Notes under the pieces: model-generated
Told to the model about the DNA's origin: nothing
Databases searched by the model: none
Seen by the model: the letters and a program-made list of their open reading frames with translations, nothing else
Assembly: GCA_032209605.1 (NCBI GenBank)
Contig: JASFXZ010000012.1
Location: forward strand, 4,154,001-4,218,000
Source: Mactromeris polynyma
Lineage: Eukaryota > Mollusca > Bivalvia > Venerida > Mactridae
DNA: 64,000 nucleotides
Direction of reading: 5' to 3'
In this document: in pieces, positions 1-12,100 of the stretch
Layout: each line of letters begins with the position of its first letter
How positions within the stretch are numbered: position 1 is the stretch's first letter
Translations under genes and position numbers: made by a program

Positions 1-409
1 TTGGTACAAAAGCAAAAGCATGCATTTTATGACATTTTCAATTGTAAGTAATGTGAACAATTTTAACACAGAAAGTCAATAACTGAATAATAATCGAAGA
101 CATCACAGAACAGGGCTATGGATTGCCAGCCATTGGCCGATCCGATCCTTGGGGTCAACGATTCATGATCTAGACCATATTCTATATGGTTAAAAATGAA
201 TTGCTGATATACTTTATTATAGAAGACTTTGCTGTCTTAACATTCAAATGTACACTGAACAAATTTTCTAAACGTCCATGTCATAAAATACAAATTTAAG
301 AAAACTGTTTTATATGCCGACTTAAAATTTGTCCTCGTATTATACATAGCACTCTATCAACTTTCACAAAGAAAATACCTATTTATCGTCATGGTTGACC
401 ATGCGTGAC

Positions 410-1614
410 CAGGGCTAGTGCTGGCTTTTTTTTTCTTGAGCCAATTTTGGAACTGGTCGGTTTCCGTAATTCGCGGGCTATATTACAGCGCGCAATCGAC
501 AAATATTTAGTGCAGTTGGTCGTCTCAACCCCCAATATTCCATGGCATAGGACTTTGTTATTTCACTGTAATCCTTTTTAGTGTTTCTTTGAAATTGCTT
601 TAGTCTACAAATCATTTCTAATAGAGCTCAATGTAGGATGAGTCACTGTAGCACTGTTATTTTATTATTGTCATTAAAGTTTAAACAATACATCTCATTA
701 TCAAGTATTCATTAATCAAATTTAAAGATGAAGACAAGGTATACTCCCAAACACAAGTCAGAGTCACGTGCAAGAAGCAATATATGTTGAAAACAGTCAG
801 CTGTACATAAAAACTAGGCCACAAATGAAACATAAACTAATCATAGAGTGAGGTAAATTATGTGTGAATAGTCATAGCACAGACTATGAGTCATAAATCA
901 TCAATGTATACAGGCAATAATAATAGTAATCTGAATTTACTATAATAATTTTCATTCCTCGTAAAATACGGCACGGGCGGCATTACGGACGGTACGGATT
1001 TTATCGTATACTATCATGAGATGACATTTTCAGTGATATTAGATTCTAGAGAATTCCTGTATAAAAGCCGCCATCGGCTCAAAGATTAACATTAATTAAT
1101 GAACTGTTAACTTATTTCAATCGAAAGTCATAGATCTTTCAAAGTGTAAACAACAGTTTGCAACTTTTTCTATTGTCAGTCTATTCAATCATTATTTCGG
1201 CGCATTCGTGTTTGACCAATTTAGTTCTCTGGAGTGTCATTATTATGCGCTTCACATGTCGGGTACGCAGGACGTGATTTGAATGGCTGAAAGGAGATTT
1301 TGTGACAGGCGACAAGCACCACCTCCGATTGTTTTTGGCAAGCGTGTGTATAATTATGTCATCATACACGAACGTGTCATAGACAGGATATCAATTGGGG
1401 CCCTTTAATATGTACGCGAGTTTATACACAGACATTGAGTACTGGTTTCAGCCGCTTTTAACCGCATTTATCATCGAAATTGAGTGGAATAAAACATTCG
1501 CCAACGGTAAATTTGGAAAGTCATACTCTACAATTTGAGCCAATTTGATATTACTTAAGCCAATCTTTGTTTTCTTGAGCCAATGGCTCAATTGGAACGC
1601 CAGCGCGAGCCCTG
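410..1614. mobile_element. Possible TIR DNA transposon, about 1.2 kb, non-autonomous
   Basis: The left end CAGGGCTAGTGCTGGC (410-425) is matched in inverted orientation by GCCAGCGCGAGCCCTG (1599-1614), 14 of 16 positions. Both termini continue inward into related 'ttgagccaat' sequence. Flanks read tgcgtgac on the left and tgcatgac overlapping the right end, which could be an imperfect 8-bp target duplication of the hAT type. No transposase frame is present inside. Family assignment is inference. Confidence 0.45.
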
Positions 1615-4006
1615 CATGACGGTGAGTTCAGTGGATTCAAAACAGGCTGGTATATGTATTTAGACTTTTTTGAACTCTCAGCAGCGGTGAGATTTTCTCC
1701 CAAGATCAAATGATCGGAACACCTCGTACAATTCTACGAAAATGATCCGCAATAATGAGCGAGGTGTTCTGATTAGCGGTAAAAATTGGCGATGTCCGCT
1801 ATCAACATATAAAATGTGTGCGACAATTAGCCGTAACTGAATGCAGTTGCTCGAGCGAGTGGGCGCACAGTGGGCTAGCACTCTTTGGCACTCAGTACGT
1901 CCAGTAGAAAAATGCGTGCACAGTTTCGTAACTCGAGCGAGTGTTAGCCTTAACCGAACGCAAGGCATGATTACGTGTGAACAAAACAGGATAGTAGACA
2001 TCTATTCGGATAGACACTTTATCCGGGAACGCTAAACACATATTATTTAAACGGTTAACTTATTTGAATCTGGCTAAAATCCTTTAAATTGAATCAAATT
2101 TACCTAGTGAGAAGTATAATAGTCTAACAAAACAGACTATCCAAAGGATAAGTCCTGACGAATTAAGCTGCATTTTTCTTCTTCTTTAAGTCGGCAGACG
2201 CTTTAACGCTTTACAAAGTCGGATTGGGTAAAGTCGGTTGCGTCCCGTTTTTTAAACGCAGTGGTTATCTCCCTTATTGATTTGCCCTATCACTCTCGCT
2301 GAGGTACCCGTAAACTAGACCCAGTCAAAGTTATGAGCGAAAAATTATTATTTAGCTTTCCTGAAAATATGGGTTTTAATGAGTACCAGTTTAAAAGACA
2401 CAAAGGCAACATGGAGAGAGAGAGGCAAAGAAACACCCAATACTATCATGTTGACGTTTTGAAGTTTCAGTGTTTGTTAACAATATCAATTATTCAAAAA
2501 GGTAAATCTACATGTTATTATCACGGACATATGTCCGTGTCGTTATATTATTATTTCAAACCAATCAAAACAGAAACATTGCTTTTTATATCAATTACAA
2601 TTTTATACCCGACATCTTTTGATGGTCGGGAATTGACCCTGAATATCAATGATTTCTACTGACGTACAGGTAATTATAGCATGATTCTTGAGATGCGCAG
2701 TCCTGATATGTTGACTTTAAATAAATGTTGTCACTACTCATTATATATTGTTTTAATTTTTAACTTCACATAAAGAGACAAATGATACATTACATAATTT
2801 ACAAACATCACAAAATTGAATGAATTAAATAATTTAATTTCTTAGCAATAGAAGAATATTGCTTTGAAATTAAATTGTTTTTTCAAAAACGATATAATTT
2901 GAGTAAGATGTTAACCAAATCACCATGCATGTATTCGTCTAAAACAAGCATTGATCGGAAACAAAAACGTTCATTCAACTCTACAAGAACACAGAGAGTC
3001 TCAATGGGATATTTAGTTGGCAAATCACACGCCTCTTGTATGACAGCACACTAACTTGAAAACAGCTTCAATAAATTGAACTGACACGATTTAAGGGTAT
3101 TTTTCATTAGAAATTTCGTCGCAAGTTTTATAAAAATAGACTGTAAAATGTAAGAATTATAAACATTATTTACTGTATTAAAGTTCGTAATTTTGAGTCT
3201 CCATAGTCAATATTCGTCCCCTGGGGCACAATACGCAAGATATGCAAACCCCACAATTTGGGGACAACCCTTACTTGCGAAACATCATGACCTCTGGAAG
3301 GATTTCGGGTCAAGAAATACTGGCAAATAGCATATAACATTATCATATACAGAACAAAATAAGTAGAAAGTGAGTGTGTAGTGGAAATGTCCGAAGAAGA
3401 AAAGTTAACAGGAAACTGTTCTCCCCGAAGCAGATAATGTCACATTCAAAATCAGAACATCCCTAGACAGATCCTGAACAAATTAAATAGTAAAGCAATG
3501 CCATTACTTTGAATAATTACGTACACAATACGTGCTTATTTTATTAGAACTTTGCATGAAAACATGGTGATTTGTTTTAATTAATGTATTGTGTGAGGAA
3601 ATCGGATAATTTGTGTTTTTTATCAGTGAAATTCGCTTGTTATTAATTGTCTTGTGTATATGGAAACTTATTCTCTCTTTTGATAGTACATGTACTTAGA
3701 AAAATATCTTTAGAACGCAACAGAGTTAATATGGAGAAAAAAAATGGGAGAGCGTGTTTACGATCCCCTTGACTTGTACACGCTTTATGAACACTCAAGC
3801 AATGCCCACTGCAGATAATTGGTACAAGATCGCATTAAATAATGTCGTCCTTTTGTAAAGAGAATAAGATCTTTTAAAATAGTATCTGATAAGTATTATC
3901 TGATACTTTATCTAGTTTTCATGGGAATATACTGACAAGAAAACCAATTTACTAATCACAGTGTGTCTTCCAAGTTTTCAAAAGAGTATGCGTGTTTTTC
4001 GGTGTG

Positions 4007-4015
4007 TATATATAA
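4007..4015 (+). promoter_or_regulatory. TATA-box candidate for the 4055 exon
   Basis: TATATATAA lies 40 bp upstream of an ATG that opens a signal-peptide-like frame. The spacing allows transcription to start about 25-30 bp downstream of the box, leaving a very short 5' UTR. This is compositional evidence only, in an AT-rich genome. Confidence 0.35.
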
Positions 4016-4054
4016 CTTACACATTTAATCGAAAACACATTTGAAGCAATCAAC

Positions 4055-4133
4055 ATGTATAGTTGGCCTGCAATTATGAAAGGGCTGTTTTTACTTCTAA
4101 TAATAACAATAACTTTACCATCTGCATGGACAA
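4055..4133 (+). CDS. Candidate first exon of a secreted-protein gene (signal peptide), rest not found
   Basis: The frame starts at ATG 4055, or at the better-placed ATG 4076. From 4076 it encodes Met-Lys-Gly, then a strongly hydrophobic run (LFLLLIITITL) and a small-residue region (PSAW-T-S) that looks like a signal-peptidase site. A splice-donor-like sequence, A|GTGAGG at 4133/4134, follows the hydrophobic segment, an arrangement common in genes for small secreted peptides. A TATA box sits just upstream. Immediately downstream the sequence becomes a degenerate reverse transcriptase, so either an element has inserted into the first intron or the signal-like frame is fortuitous. I found no downstream exon that would complete the protein, so the product is unknown. 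Confidence 0.35.
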
Positions 4134-4139
4134 GTGAGG

Positions 4140-4990
4140 GCGTCTGTGAAGCTCTTAATTTTTTACTGAATAATATCTTTATTCATTTTGATAACTCAAT
4201 GTACAAACAGAAAGTTGGTATTCCTATGGGAACTAACTGTGCTCCATTTATAGCCGATTTATTCTTATTCTGTTATGAGACTTTATATTATCCTTATCCA
4301 AAGAAAATCAGATGGATGTAATTAACGCTTTCAATAATACCTCCCGTTATTTAGACGATATTTTGAATATTGATAATGAGTTTTTCACAACCATGATAAA
4401 TAAAACATATCCAACAGAACTACAACTTTCGAAAGCTAATACCTTGGATACATTATGCCTCGTTTCTTGACTCTGACATTTCTATAGAAAATGGTATTAC
4501 TACTACAAAACAATTTGATAAACGAGATGATTATGACTTCGAGATTATAAACTTCCCCTGGCTCGATAGTGATATCACTAGGAGTCCAAACTACGGGTTA
4601 TATGTATCTCAAATTATACGATACCTGAGAGCAAATAATAATCTAGAGGACTTTAATAAGCTTAACCTTCTACTTACAGGTAAACTTCTAAAACAAGGCT
4701 ATCGTTATCATAAATTATGTAAGACGTTTCGCCATAAATATTCCGATATTATTTTAAAATATGGCACTTGTGTCAAATCTATGTTAGAGAAAGGAATTAC
4801 TAAACCCAATTTTTATGAAGATCTGTTATATATAAAAAAAATCGCAAAAATCACAACAGTTGTTACTTTGATCAGTTATTTGTGAAAGTAATTAATAACT
4901 TCATAAGGAAGGGTTATAATCCTGACATAATGAGAACAACTGCAGATAAGATTTTAAGTAAATCAATACATGATAGATTTTCACACCTGT
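4140..4990 (+). pseudogene. Degenerate reverse-transcriptase fragment of a retroelement
   Basis: Translation gives the motif GIPMGTNCAP followed by a leucine-rich 'ADLFLFCYE' segment, then 'SRYLDDILNID' carrying the paired catalytic Asp residues of a reverse transcriptase, then 'KRDDYDFEI' and 'YGLYVSQIIRY'. This motif series is shared by a family of metazoan RT elements that I believe are Penelope-like; the family name is from memory and uncertain. The frame shifts near 4300-4320 and again near 4440-4465, and the part toward 4990 is also decayed. The 5' portion of the element, including the fingers, is missing. It is a dead, 5'-truncated copy. Confidence 0.8.
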
Positions 4991-5304
4991 TTTTACTGTA
5001 CACTGGACACTAATGTTTTGAGAATAAATGAAGTTATATCTGTAAACCGTACTTGATATGGCAGGATATGACTGATAACAATGTCTTTAGGGATTATGTT
5101 CGGGACTTTGTAGGCATTATCTTTTTCTCTGGAACCAACAGAATGTGTTCCATGGGGTATCTTAAAACTATCGACCAGCCCATTTGGGATTGTGTTATGA
5201 GGTATATGTTTTTTCGGGATACGTTGGTGTTTTCCTTGCTTCATTTTGTTCTGTTGCGTTCTCTGTAACAACTTAATTTTTCTCTCGTACATTTATCAGT
5301 TTTA

Positions 5305-5331
5305 TGACGTCATTAACATTTTATGACGTCA
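5305..5331. promoter_or_regulatory. Two CRE-type palindromes (TGACGTCA)
   Basis: TGACGTCA occurs at 5305-5312 and 5324-5331, 19 bp apart in a short direct repeat (ttttatgacgtcat). This octamer is the consensus CREB/ATF site. No nearby gene start is evident, and the region is part of an element tail, so regulatory function is unproven. Confidence 0.3.
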
Positions 5332-5889
5332 TAGATATTTTATTATACATACGAAGTCATTTGACACTACCAAGAAAACGTTTCTCTCTATAATGCTGTT
5401 TTATAACACATCTTAATATTCATTGGGTACAGTCGTACAGTCGTATGTTTGTGTTTTTGTTTTAGTTTTCTTAATAGACATATTTATATTTGTTTTAAAT
5501 TCCATTTCCCTATCACTAGTATCTAAGAATGTTTTAATTATTAACTACATTATCAAGTTGGCTTTACTTTATATTGCATTATTAATTTGATATTTTAAGG
5601 TTATTTCACATTCTGATGTTACTTATTTAGTTACAGGGAGCGAGGTCAGTTTAAGGCTGCTTTTTGTGCTGGATTAATTTCAGTGCGTCTGTTGTTATGT
5701 ACGTAATGGTTAATTGCTTTTAATGATTAGTTACTGCCTACTTAGTTATTTTATGTATATATGTTGGAAATCGATGACCATATAGCGATTAGGTACGTGT
5801 GAGGTTAGCTAGCTGTTAAATCGATTTAAACCCCCAGTATTTTTACAGACAGTTCCAATGCTGTAATTCGCTGTATGGTTATTATTTCT

Positions 5890-6240
5890 GTTTGTGTTTT
5901 GAATGTATTTTATATTTCCCTTTCCCCTGTGCAATCCTGTCACTTTATATAGTGCTCAGGTTATTTCCTGCCCAGTTTCGGCCTATTGCTGCAAGCTGTC
6001 TTGGCTTGTCCTATGATCTTTTCCATCCATTAATTCCACCCTCCTTCACTGTCATCTTTGATTCTCCTAGTTATTACTTATGGTCTGTCAGGCCATTCCA
6101 CGTGCCTCTGTTCCTCAACCTCCTCAAGTGCCTTGTGTTTTATGGATTGTTGTTTTTCCGGAGGTCTGCATGGGGTGGCACTGTCTTATGTATGTGGCGT
6201 TCCCTGTAGCTACTTATGCTCTCTCCTTTGTTTACACAGG
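5890..6240 (+). repeat. Dispersed repeat, copy 1 (second copy inverted at 31.5 kb)
   Basis: About 350 bp align with the reverse complement of 31505-31825. Shared landmarks in the same order are 'tatatttccctttccc', 'tttatatagtg', 'ttttccatccattaattg', 'tttgattctcctagttatt' and 'ctccctgtagc'. Open frames in both copies have similar translations, but the similarity is equally strong between codons and includes indels, so it reflects common repeat ancestry. A tRNA B-box-like GGTTCGAATCC at 6239-6249 follows immediately, which may mean that it adjoins a SINE. Confidence 0.7.
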
Positions 6241-7615
6241 TTCGAATCCAGAAGTCTATGTGGAAGATTGGGGTAGCTACAAGAGGGGTAACCCCCATAA
6301 TCTGTAACAAATGATATAGCGTCTGGCTAGTTCTTTAGGTGAGAATATAAAAACAATATGAACATTTAATTACACAAGAGGCGTGGACACAATGCACGTA
6401 TACATGTCGTGTTGGTTATAAATAGTCGTGTCAGTTAGAATAATCACATTTTCTCATAATATGAGTTAACAAGTATGATAAAGGCTCCAAATATTCCAGA
6501 TTAGGTTTCTGCAGTCTTGACCATTTCGATGCGTTAGAAGATGACCATGCAATTACACTATAAGTACGTCACTAACAACATGTGGATAGAACACGTACTG
6601 CGTGCATATTATGGTACTGTTTATTTACCTTGGTACTTTCTCTCTTATTCAGTGCGCATGGACTTACCAAAGTTCCTAAACTTATATGGTAGCGGTGATT
6701 TACTCAACTGGGACCGCATATTGCAAATGAACAAGCCGACCATTAGTGATGACAGTAAACGAGTTAAAATCGAACGCAGCCTGTCGTGAAAATGTCAACA
6801 GATGGGTGATGAGCACGAATAATAGCAAAAATTGCGTGAGCATATTTATAATATTTATGTATTTTATCATCCAATCGACAAATAATTATATTATCCGTAG
6901 ATAAATGCCGATGCTTTTATATAACCATGCTTGTATTCCGAAAATGCGAGCTCAAACAACCGTCGGCGGGGCTATTGCGATTCTGTTTAGACAATTGTTT
7001 TTTTTCGTATGACACATTTTGAGGGGTGCAATATGTCGTTTGCATAGCTGCCAACAAATTTCGATTTGATATGTCTGTACCAAGGTATATCATCATATTT
7101 TATGTTATATGATGCGTACATACGATGGTAATTGTTGACACTGTATTGCACAGACTCGAACCCTGGCTTGTCTGTTATTCAGCACATGTCGTGACATTGT
7201 TTGTCGTCTTTCGTGCTAGCAGGGTTCTCACTAAGATTTCAAAACAAGAGTTCACAACCATAATTTGGAAGAATTTGCAGTCTTTCAATGCAATTTCAAA
7301 GAAATGTTGCAGGAAACGGAGTCCCAGTGAAAAAAACAGGAGTCCAAAAAGCATAATTGCTCAATAAGGAGTTGAGTGTGAACCATTTGCTAGGTAGCCT
7401 AACCAACATTTCATAATTTTGTCTTCTTATAGAGTCATGTAACCAAATATAAGCATGGTACCATGTACATTTTAACTGTTGTCAGTAACTGGATAATTTA
7501 TGCTATTAATGGATTGTATTGTGTCTGTCAGTGGAAAATGTTGCTTGGTAGGAAAAATGTGCTGTCCGATTTGGAACATTTTACTGAGCAGGTGAGTATA
7601 CAAATGATGATTAAA

Positions 7616-7808
7616 CAGGGGTTCCATTTGACCCGGAGTTGACCCTTTGACCACTGATATTTCCCCAAAAAGCCACATTTTGACCATCAGGAATCTGACT
7701 GAAGGGTCAATTTGTCTAACTTATAGGTAATCTGACTATAAAATGGCAAAATCCGGTAAAAAATTATCGAAACTGACCCTGGAGATTCAACCCCTTGTGG
7801 AACCCCTG
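7616..7808. mobile_element. MITE with CAGGGGTTCCA termini, copy 1
   Basis: The left terminus CAGGGGTTCCA is answered at the right end by TGGAACCCCTG. Inside lie 'aaaaagccacattttgacc' and 'ctataaaatgg', which recur in the reverse orientation in the element at 15125-15347. The 193-bp size, terminal inverted repeats and a second diverged copy support a non-autonomous DNA transposon, possibly hAT-like from its ends. Confidence 0.65.
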
Positions 7809-8898
7809 ATTATAGATTATTAGTGTGCACATATTGATATATAGACTCAGTTATGACCATGCACACACTATTGTTCGCAGTTTATTTAAATATAAAAATG
7901 TGCACAGCTTTTCTAATAATAATTAAATTTGTTAAATTCCCCACTCTGAATGCACACACATGTATGTATATATATAAATGACATTACGTATAAACAAGCA
8001 CATGTTTGATATTATGGAAGCATTTCATATGACTTATGAATATTATTTTTTATGACAATATAGATTCAGTTTCTATTTTTATTGCTGAACAGTATGAATT
8101 ATTATCTTACACCCATTTAAAGCTTGTGCACACCAATACATGTATTAACATCGAAGGACAAGTGAAATGGATTAAATGGACTAATATTCACACTGTTTTC
8201 ACTCTCACAAATGTAAATTATAATCAACTTTGTTTACATTGATCACTGACCTTATGGAAGCACACAGTTGAGGCCACCTTGTACTGTCTAATTGATTCCA
8301 ATGTTCAATGTTATGGGAGAAGCAGACACTATGTCTGGAGTAATCAATAGATATGAATTATTGTGTTTTTTATGGTTTTCCAAATAACTTATCATGCTTA
8401 GTACTAAAAGGATTACCAACTATGTACATTTAATTATTTGAAAATGCAATGTCGTACAGTAGAAAATAGATATTTGTTGATTGTTGTCATATCTGAGGTG
8501 TTTTGAAACATTTTTGTTATATAAATGCTCTTTCATTTTAAGCTGGAGGCATATCGTGGTAAATCAAGTATTTTGATAGTGCCCATTAATCTTTGGAATA
8601 ATTTCTCATGAATTTAATAACCGTTCCTAAAAATATTACTTATTATATCACAGTGCTTGTTATTGATATTTTGATATGATTATGAATTATGATAAATTAT
8701 CTAGAATTTATTACTTTTCTTTGTTCTTGTAAATACTTGTTGTTTTTATCTTTGTTCAGTTTTTTATATTGAACTGTAGATGTGTGGAACTTTCATGTAC
8801 ATGTATCTCTTGAACCATCTATCTACCATGTTAAACAATGAAATGTCATGAACAATCTTTTTTTTTCTATTTGATTGTTGTATTCTAATTTCAGGGTG

Positions 8899-9129
8899 AT
8901 GGGAAACTCCAAGTCAACCAAAGTTGAGCATGTGTTGCTCAGCATGCCACAGAAGGAGCGTGATCTTCATCTTGCAGTGATGGCAAATGACAGAGATGGC
9001 GTGCGCTCCCTGATTACAGCGGGGGCTGACATAAACTATCCATGGAGCAACCCGGCGGTGCCAAGTGTTAAAGACAGCACTACTCCCTTATTGGCTGCTG
9101 TATCACTTAATCATATAGAAATTGCAATG
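8899..9129 (+). CDS. ASB-type gene, coding exon 1
   Basis: The acceptor tttcag ends at 8894, the ATG is at 8899, and the donor ATG|GTGTGT is at 9129/9130, phase 0. It encodes 77 residues. They include a charged N-terminus beginning MGNSKSTK; Gly2 makes N-myristoylation possible (MGNSKS fits loosely). The first ankyrin unit and the start of the second follow. Confidence 0.88.
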
Positions 9130-12100
9130 GTGTGTGTCTTTGTTTCTACTGTGAATTTTGCAATTCATTTCTTCATAATTCATTAATTGTAGTTCCGCAA
9201 ACGAAGCATGAAGTGAATGTATAGCTGTCATCTTTGATTCATTGGTGCTGCTACCTCCACTCTTTAAGTGGGTTTTTCCCCCTTGGTTTCTTTGCGATTT
9301 TGTACACAGGATCACACTGGGCTGTAATTGATACAATAGATAATAATATCAACAATGTTTTTCTGTCGATATTCAGTACACATTTACAAACATTGATATT
9401 ATGGAGGGGAAATGCAGGAGAATAGGTACAGTCTAAAAAAGTGCCAAAATAGTGTACCTTCGCTCAGTAGCACTTTTTAAACATTGCTCTAGTGGATAGT
9501 ACATTCCAAATGTCGGCAATATTATATGTTGAAGTTAAAAATATGGATTAATTACTTACATGTATAGTATCTTATTATCATAAAAATACAAGTTGAATAT
9601 TAAGTAGGGTATTCAGACATAATCATACATAAATACAGGAGTTAATGGTCTATTAAAGGAATTTTAAAATATAATTGATATTTGTCATTCGATTGATATG
9701 CAGACATTTGAATCAATGGCAGCCCTAGGTCACACTGGTGTGTAGATTTAAGTGTATAACTTTCCCATATTATTCTGGATTGGATTTTAACAATTGTTAT
9801 CTTTCACTGGCATTGATATACTTTGTCTGAATTTTCAATAACCGTGAGCTATTTATGCCTTACAGTGTTTTTTTGTCCCAAATGGGGCCGATATTGGGCC
9901 CCATTCACAATCACCAAAAGTATGTTTTTTTCACAAAAATCAGGCTTAAAATTCACTATTCAGGCCATTTATTATTTTCAGGTTTTTGTTTACGAATGTT
10001 GATCAATCTGAGTAACAGTATTTTAACTGCTATGCTATAGATTATGCTATAGATTAATACACTGCTATAGTGTACTGCATGAGGTCATGTAAATCAGTAT
10101 CTTTTTATTTTAAGCAAACTATGATATTCACAATTATGGGCAATTCGATGCTATTTTCACAATTCTATGGGCCCGGGCCCCATTCACAAAAGGGTGGGAA
10201 AAACACTGCCTTAGAAATATTTTAAATTAGGTTATGTGAACTAAACCAAAATGCTAATAAAAGTGTGAATTTTCATAAAACTGTAGTATTGAGTAAGGGG
10301 TTTTCTTGCTATTTTTAATGACTGAAAACTGAAGTAAATATGATTATTTTGTTGATACATTTGTAATGGTTAGGCCAAAAAAAAAAATCTGTGTTTAGGG
10401 TAACAGTTTCAAAAATGCTAGGTAGGGTAGGGACAAAGTTTTTTTTTTTTTTTTTCAAAAACAATTAAAAATCGAAAAAAAATTCTCCAGGGTCGTAAAA
10501 AACTCTAGGGTCGGGTTTTTTCGACAGGTAGGGTCGGGTTACCCGAAACACAGATATTTTTTTTAGGCCTTATGTAATATTATTTTTTTCTTTCAGATAC
10601 TGATTAAAGCTGGTGCCAATATAAACTTAACTGACAGAAATGGCTGTACACCATTATATAAAGCGGCCTATCATGGTCGACCTCTCCTCGTGAACATTCT
10701 TATTCAAGAGAGTAAGTTAGGTTATTTCAGGAGGCTTGGATTTTCTGAAATTTGTTAGTACCGCCCGGTAATTTCTTTCTCACCATGTGTGTCCCAAAGC
10801 TTGACATGTCTGTTAAAAGATTGTTTGGTGTAATAAAAGAAATGGACATTGGCAATAAACAAAGAATTAAATATATTCTTGGTTTGGTGAAGGCTGACGC
10901 TAATTAGGCAAACTGTTCTCACTAACATATTTTTTTTGGTTTAGTTTAAAATTATTTATTTTAAATTGATTATGAAACTAGTTCTTACTACTTAGCCTAA
11001 TCACTCTCAATGACTGCTTAATGGGTTACTTACCAGTACTTGCTCCTAAATCTTGGATTATGAAGATCATGATCAAAGCTAGGCTCAAACTCCAGATCTT
11101 CCACTTGAATGCTTCACCTCCCATTATTGGAGTTAAAGTAGTTTATTTATTAAAGTGTCTATGTAATTCATGTACCTGGTTGACCTGGTTGATGAAGTTT
11201 CTGGTTTATGAACATAAAAAGTGTTTTGTTCCACATTGGGGGGGGGGGGGGGTGCATACAGAGGACTTTAAGACCAGGGATGATTTCAGGGGGAACAATG
11301 TAGTCATGCCCTATGAGTCCACCTTCATGGTAGAACACTTGAAATCTTAGTCAGGAAGGTCAGAAAAAGAACTTAACTTTGTTTTTATTTTACAGAAGCA
11401 GAATTAGATAAGCCAGACAAAGAAGGGCAGACACCTCTATATATATGTGTACAAAATGCCATTATACACTCCAGCTATGCAACTGTGGAAATGCTTTTAG
11501 CAGCGCATGCTAATGTAGACAAGTAAGTTGTTTTTAAATAGAGTATATATTTTTACTCGCCGCTCAGATCTCAAATTTTACTCCGGTGAATTGTTAGTGT
11601 TGAAATTTGAGTGCTTGAAGTGAATTACTGTGCTTACTTAGAGCTGAGTATCCTGTGTGATCATTTAACTTGGAGCTTTGAATGTGAATATGAGATTAGC
11701 ATATGCAACGTTCTAGGGCCTAAATTACAATTCTGTTTGGTTCCCCTCCCGCAACTGACCCTAGAAATTGTTTGGAAGTCCAGAGAATGATATTATTTTA
11801 CTTCAAAATTTGACCACAGTGCAGAAACCTGACCGAAATCGAATAAAAATGCCACTATTTGAAATGGTACAAAGTTAAGTGTAACTGTAATTGGGTATGT
11901 TTGGGGGGGGGGGGGAATTACCTACCAGCCTCTTACTGACCTGGGTCGGGGGAGGGGAAACCAAATAAGTCTGGCCTAGGCATAGTTAAAGCTTAAACAG
12001 TACTGATAGATAGATGCCATATTTGTATGATAATCGTATTATGTAAATAAATATGATACCAAAACGATAATATTGGTATTTTATTTACCTTAATGATTAC

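Larger units (their letters stand above)
1..8894. other. Non-coding flank upstream of the ASB-type gene
   Basis: I find no convincing conserved coding exon in this stretch apart from the signal-peptide-like exon near 4.05 kb and the reverse-transcriptase fragment that follows it; both are listed separately. Open frames at 2333-2662, 6541-6786 and 7125-7364 resemble no family I know and have no recognisable splice context. The 5' UTR and promoter of the ASB-type gene should lie here, but I cannot place a start site. Confidence 0.5.

Noticed and set aside
6541..6786. 82-codon plus-strand frame as a small gene
   Set aside because: The translation looks protein-like in places but matches nothing I know, and no promoter or splice signals were convincing; left unannotated.
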